A DNA stretch of 64,000 nucleotides from contig JAQFVV010000561.1 in NCBI GenBank assembly GCA_028023455.1, positions 124,001 to 188,000 on the forward strand, written 5' to 3'. The position numbers and the translations under genes were made by a program. The stretch is from Epiperipatus broadwayi. Taxonomy: Eukaryota; Onychophora; Udeonychophora; Euonychophora; Peripatidae. Positions 57,420 to 64,000 of this stretch are shown one piece after another (within the stretch, counting starts at the first letter, position 1; every line of letters begins with the position of its first letter). A model generated the notes under the pieces. That model ran no database searches. It was not told the origin of the DNA and worked only from the letters and a program-made list of their open reading frames with translations.

Positions 57420-60400
57420 GAGCTTAGGATAATTATAACTTTTTTCAAATGGTCGCACATCCATGATATGGTTTAATTGTAATATTTCTTTATTTCAGCT
57501 CGGGTGACCAGGCTATGCATTAATTATAACCTATATTTAAATCTATATGTCATTTAAACCCTTGCAGCTAAGTTGTATGCCAGTTGTAACATTTTAAGGA
57601 TGGATAGATGGATGCTTCATCATTCCCAGCTAACATTATTTCTAAAGCCTACTGGGATGATGATGATGATGGTATAGAACATCCATAATCTTATTTGTCA
57701 GGGTGCCAAATTGCAACTTTAATAAAATATGGAGGTTAAACCTCGTAACAATAATTTATCATTAAATTTCAGCCATAATATTTTATGAATGGGTTAATAA
57801 ATAATCAATCGGTTAAGAGAACACTGAGAATGCATTAAAATCGATAATATTAATATCTTTGGAAATTCTTGGTTATTCTCAGCACACTCCCCATTCACGG
57901 TCATTAAAGTCACAATTAAAATTTTGTTCCGATTACAAATAGTTCCATATCCATCTCCATCTTCTTGATCCACCACTCCTATCATCCTCACATTCATAGG
58001 TCTATTATATTATCTGTTTTACTTATTAAATTTTCCTTTGTGCTAGCTCATTTCTCCCATTACAATCTCTTCTCAGGGTTTTTAGAACTATTAGGTGTGG
58101 AAATTGAACAAGCTGTGATAGATTATTGGTGATAAACACCCCTCTCATGATCACCTCCAATGTGATCTTGGGCTGTCTTTAATGTAGTTTAACACTTTCA
58201 CCAATGATTATATAATTGGCCAAATGAGTTAAAATCAAAACTTTTAATTGGCCAACTCACAACTTTAATAAAATCTATTGTTAAAATAGATTCACTTTTA
58301 ATAATATAAATACGTTAGTTTCGTTTGTAAAAAGTATATTACTAATTTGTCAGATTATGAAAGTAAACAAAAGACTTTTCAAAAATAAAATTTGATTTAT
58401 AATTTAAAAAATATTCAATTGCGGTGAAATAAAAGTAACCGCTATTTGACCAACCAAAAAGATTGCTGACATAATAATTTTTTTTTCACTTTAACGCTAT
58501 GATAAATATGTAGCAATAAATAAATAATTCTTGGTAATATCTTAACTATTTTTCTAAAATAATTTGATTTTTAGTATTATTTTACCAATAATAATTTGTA
58601 ATTCAATTCAAATATTGTTTAAAATGTTGTAAACATTTGTTTATTATTTTCGTAATAAAAATCAAAACGAACATAACTTTTTACATTTTGGCAGCCATTT
58701 CCCTTTCTGACAAAAGTTGGACAGCAAATAAGATTCAAGAAAAGGTGGTGAGGAGGCGGTGCTTTGGTTTTGTTTGACATATATGGTCATTCTTATTGAT
58801 TTTTTACTTGTAAAATAATTCTGAAGAGGGCACCATCTTACAGAACTTTTGGTTTTATTTTGATGACGTATAATATGTATACGTGGGATAAAAAGTAGCC
58901 AATTTAGAGTGACATGTCTATTTACATTAAAGTTCTAATAATTTAAGCTTATCAAATCTTTTAGAAAATAACATTATAAACATATTCCCAATTAAAGTAA
59001 AATTATAAAGAAGTGCATCTAGAGAGGTGTTTGAATACAATGGATGGTCCAAGGATTTTATGCCCACCCCCTACATACACTATCACCTAATAACTATCCC
59101 TATTCACAATTTACACCTCAACTATATTAAATTATTTGGTAATTCTAAGTATCGGAAATTAACCATTTTAAATAATTTTACTAGATATTATTCACGAAAA
59201 TGATGATTCAACTATTAATAATAATAATATATTGATGCACGATTGGATTTGAGATGTCTGGATAATAATAACCCACAAAACATTGAGACATACGGAAATT
59301 TTATTTAAAACAAATAACAAATTTTATTAACATACTACAATTCAATACATAATATATACATTCACTTGATGAATCACATGGCTTTCCCCTGTTCTACAAC
59401 CATATTATGGTATATAAAAAAATTCTAAACACATAAACATCCCTAAATCAATAAATAATATCAAGAGGTTTTAAAATATAAATATTCATTTTTTTAATTA
59501 TTAGGGAATCACAATTACCATGGAGTAATATTAACATAAGACAGTTAAAATACTATATACTAGCAAATCTATTATATTTTTTCTCATTTTTATTCCAGAT
59601 ATAGTGAATATTAAATTCATCTCCCCAATGTTTAATGCTTTTAGTTACTGATTTGTTTCTTAGGGCAATGCTTCCAATAATGAAATTTAATAACTTTATT
59701 TAATGATTTTAATCTAATATTCCTTGCCCAATGCTAAAAAAAAAGAGACATTATACGTATGGTGAGACTAAGTTAATTTTAGTTACTTTCAAATGTCAAT
59801 GAATTGCTATCTAGTTCAATCATCATTGTACATGCATACATACACACTATATTCATGTTCTTATGACAATAATAATAATATTTTAGTAATATTACCTTTC
59901 CAGCAAAGTTCTCAGCTGGCTGTGGATATATTTATTAAATAATTTTAGATACACATTGCTTAGACATTCATAGGTTTTATTTAACCCTTAAGTTGAATAT
60001 TTATTGATGTTCTTACTCTTGGCTCATATTGATAAATTAAAATATATCAACAACAATGTGCAAGTACACCAATCACACACACAATACCCGCACTCATTCG
60101 GATATCAAATTGAGTTTGTGATCCTGCATCCAACATTTATAAGTAATGCTTAGTAATAGCTAGATTTCATACACCCATAAGGATTTTCAACATTAACATG
60201 AGGTAGGCAGTGACCTGAATAAGAGAAAAACTTTTCACTAAAGGTGAGATATGCTAGGATTTTTATTGCTTGTCATATAAAAAGACTTGGGTTTACCAAT
60301 CAACCTCTGGCCATCAACAAAGAAATCATCTCATGGTGAATGACTAAGTGGAAAAACTCTTCCACTGTGTTTAAATATTTTTATAAATATAGTATAAATA

Positions 60401-60779
60401 TTTTAGGGAGCGAGCTAAACTATGACTCCAATATCTTGGTGGGAACTAGTTGTCCACCCACAGATATACAGGTCTAACATCAATTTGTACAAGTAAAACT
60501 CTTATATCTACATTACACTTGTAAAATAGTATACTAGAACAGGAGCCAATGATATTCCCAAACCTTAATTAGCTTGTATCTAGCTTTAACTTTATTTAAC
60601 TTTATGATAATAATAATAAGAAATGCGCATTAAAATTTCAAAACTACTTCTCTGCACTTTTATAGGATAATGATGCAACCTTCATAAAACATAGCATTAG
60701 GTTTAAGCACTTGACAAAATCCCTTAATCGATTCAAAAAACATTTCCCACAACAATATCTCTCACTGTTATAAAAAAAA
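57417..60779. other. AT-rich DNA
   Basis: No gene supported. (GAT)n at 57657-57671. No receptor exon was recognised. Confidence 0.45.
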
Positions 60780-60912
60780 CGTAAAACATTTAAAACAAAG
60801 CACATACAGAATGATTTAGCATTAATTTCATCTACCCCTAAATGATAATAATCATAAAAGCATTCAACAGGCACATACAAAATGATTTGATGTTTATTTT
60901 ATCTATCCCCAA

Positions 60913-61010
<98 letters not shown>

Positions 61011-61172
61011 TGATGATGATGATGATGATGATAATGATGATGATAATGATGATGAAAGCATTTAATAGATACATACAGATTGACTTGATATTAATTTTAT
61101 CTACCACTAAATAATAATAATGATAATAATGAAAGCATTTAATAAGCACATACATGGATTAATTTTAAATGG
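60780..61172. repeat. Minisatellite of ~57-bp units separated by (AAT)n and (GAT)n
   Basis: Units starting near 60785, 60857, 61054 and 61131 share CATTTAA.A..CACATACA, TGATTTGAT.TTAATTTTATCTACC and end in AATAATAAT. Between units 2 and 3 the spacer has grown into about 30 AAT units followed by (GAT)n. Confidence 0.8.
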
Positions 61173-62977
61173 ATATATATAATAAATAATAAAAAAAAAT
61201 ATTTTCTTTTCTTTTTTTTTTAAAAATTAAAAGTTCTACAAGAATAGCAATAATAATAACAATATACCTAAATAATTCTCTGGGAATATCCTTTAGATTT
61301 CTGGTTTCCATTTTTTCTGTTTTTCATTTCTTTGATCAGTTTATGTGCGCATATGACATTATGTTGAAAGAGTCCTTATGATCGAGTTCAATTCCTATGT
61401 TCAGAAGTATAAAGTTTTTAAGCTGCTGTGAAGATATCCTCATCTTGATTTCTGGGGATTACAGTTGAGTAGAACTTGTTTTATTTTTTTAAATATATGA
61501 GACCACTTCTTGTTGCATTTTTCTTAGTTCAATTAATATTCATATTTACCACTTTAAGTGAATTTATAGCATTCAGATTTAAAGCTTTATATGCAAAATA
61601 ATCAAAATTTAGATTTTATTATTTTCTGTAGTTTAAATTTTTACCTTTTGCTGATTTCTGTTAATTAGTAGAGACAACTATGATGTTGATTAATTTTTGG
61701 GGATTTGATGTATGCCTGACTTAAACTTTACTCAAAAGTCATTGCTTTTTCTATATTATTAAATTTGGTGAGGCTCATTCTTCAAGAGACAGACAAAACA
61801 ATAATAATAAACAATTTTCTTTTCTTAAAAAAAAAGTTTCTTTTTAAACTTTTTTAGCCATGTTCTCTCTAAAGCCTATAACGAGAAAACTTGTGAGAGA
61901 TTGAAATAAAACCTACCAGCAGTTAAAGTTATTGAGATAGAGTTCTTATAGTCTGGCATCTCACTTCCCTCCCCCTAATATGACATTACATTGACCATTC
62001 TGAATGTCTCTAGACAATGTTTTTGCGATTAATAGCCTATCATTTTTTTTATCATTTTAAAGGTCTGCTCTCTCTCAAAAAAAGAACACATGCCCCATTC
62101 ATATCTGCATTCCAATAGATAATCAACAATTAATTCTAAACTTAAATTCTTGTCATTATAGATATCACTTTAGAAATTACTTTAGTAATTTTACACTGTG
62201 GAAACCACATTAAAGAACAAATGACAGAAAGCTCTCTCTCCTCAGAATAAATAACAGAAAGCTCTCCCCCCTTTTACTTTTTCCATTACAATAATAATAT
62301 AAAAAATGTATAGCAGCCCAACTTCAAACCCAGAATCTTGATAGAAATTTTGGCTGCTATGAATAAACTATTAAAATGACTTAATTTCTTCTTTAAGGAG
62401 CTCCCCATGAGATGACAAGAAATAATGATTATTTAATTGTGAACTTTATAATTAAAATCCACAACTAGATTAAATACACACACATGTTTCACATATATAA
62501 TTCTTTAATTAAACTAATTGTTCAATATCTTAATCCTTAATTATTATTATTTTTCACAATTTATAATTTTAATTTCATGAACTGTTTAATTCTAACTTGT
62601 CCGTGTAAAACTATGGCTATCTATTTTTACTCTCTCTAAAGTAGTTTTTAAATCATGCATTACCCTCTCTTCTTTTTAATCTAACTACCACATGATGTAT
62701 AAATATTACCTATCTAATAAATCATCAGTAATAATAAATTGTCCCCATAAATCAATATTAAATCAAACAATCTTTTGCCTAGAAATCTATTAATGACAAA
62801 TGTATAGATTGCTTACCAAGTAAAATATATGCAATCTCTATGAATATGGGTTTAAACCTAGCCTTGGCTAAAAATTTTGTCTATTGAAAAAAAAATACAA
62901 ACTATGAGTAAAATTTTTATTAAACATTATTTTACATAGCCAGTTAAAAAAATGGAGCCTTGGGGCAAATCCAAGGG

Positions 62978-62982
<5 letters not shown>
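61173..62982. other. AT-rich DNA
   Basis: No gene. A two-copy ATGACAGAAAGCTCTCT-like repeat is at 62221-62270. Confidence 0.45.

Positions 62983-63068
<86 letters not shown>
62983..63068. repeat. (TA)n microsatellite
   Basis: About 86 bases of uninterrupted TA. Confidence 0.95.
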
Positions 63069-63070
<2 letters not shown>

Positions 63071-63194
63071 ATATAACTTTAGAATACTAACTAAAAATCA
63101 AATTTATACTAAAATTCTCTGATGAGCATAGTTCATCTATTAACAAATAGACTTTTTCATGAAATATTCATAACTAGACACAACATACACAAAC

Positions 63195-63212
63195 ACTCAC
63201 ACACACACACAC

Positions 63213-63296
<84 letters not shown>
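63195..63296. repeat. (CA)n-(TA)n compound microsatellite
   Basis: CACACACAC run passing directly into about 80 bases of TA. Confidence 0.95.
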
Positions 63297-63703
<407 letters not shown>

Positions 63704-63704
63704 C

Positions 63705-64000
63705 TTGTGGACAAAATGAGTTTTCATATGTGCACTATTCAGGAGACATAGTAGTTGTAGGAGGTACTTTTCCTTTTCTTTATTTGTATAGAATTCATGA
63801 TAAAACCCTTCTATGAATTTTACAATGTCATCTCTCTTTTTGGTAATAGTTCCATCTCTATTGCAGATATAAGTTACTTCCCAATATGAAGATCTTGGTT
63901 TACACACTTGAAACTTTTCTCTTCTAAAGCTTTTCTTGCTATTTCATAATTATACTTTCTTATATCATAATCAATTTTTTAACACCATTTTACAAAATGC
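63705..64000 (-). mobile_element. RTE-like LINE fragment, same family as 1-1516
   Basis: Minus strand reads YICNRDGTITKKRDDIVKFI, then EGFYHEFYTNKE, matching the plus-strand copy at about 940-1030 in both protein and DNA (TATATCTGCAATA, AAAAGAGAGATGACAT). It covers only the linker before the RT, is cut at its 3' side by (TA)n, and runs off the window at its 5' side. Confidence 0.85.

Overview
The window looks like one locus of a large, AT-rich, repeat-loaded animal genome. An octopus or other cephalopod is my best guess, from the combination of very long (TA)n tracts, several decayed LINEs, Penelope-like GIY-YIG sequence and an invertebrate group II-like metabotropic glutamate receptor. The species is inference. 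Nothing bacterial, viral or CRISPR-like is present.

Layout. 1-7157 is a pile-up of three broken LINEs: an RTE-like copy (+), an L1/Tx1-like copy (-) with ORF1 zinc knuckles and ORF2, and a 5'-truncated jockey/CR1-like copy (-). 7158-9049 is the most interesting part. A ~471-bp repeat, two and a bit units direct then almost two units inverted, sits inside an (ATT)n tract. Each full unit carries an identical, canonical type I hammerhead ribozyme, which is the architecture of an animal retrozyme. 9022-10160 is a 1.1-kb degenerate trinucleotide array. 14444-19450 is a non-coding LTR retrotransposon with two ~2.1-kb LTRs around a 719-bp interior. A solo LTR of the same family lies at 41497-43515.

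The middle holds a 223-bp snapback repeat (24.5 kb), a small GIY-YIG element with near-perfect 150-bp inverted ends and a 16-bp candidate target duplication (26.0-26.8 kb), a decayed LINE (26.8-29.6 kb), a second snapback (30.6 kb) and a 298-bp non-autonomous hAT element with a perfect 8-bp target duplication (31984-32281). The 24.5-kb snapback, the GIY-YIG element and an insertion at 53.9 kb share a hammerhead-like fold with a non-canonical core strand.

The only convincing host gene is a group II-like mGluR exon (coding 39555-40914, +). It encodes a signal peptide and most of the glutamate-binding Venus-flytrap domain and ends at a GT donor. No later exon was recognised, so 40915-64000 appears to be one long intron or intron plus intergenic DNA. 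Just upstream of the ATG is a compact cluster of regulatory motifs (two CAGCTG, octamer, CCAAT, CRE) inside a hairpin, and a 30-codon uORF.

The rest is AT-rich DNA with (TA)n, (ATT)n and other simple repeats, several of which lie in short palindromes. Most open frames outside the LINEs, the GIY-YIG element and the mGluR exon are chance or simple-repeat artefacts.
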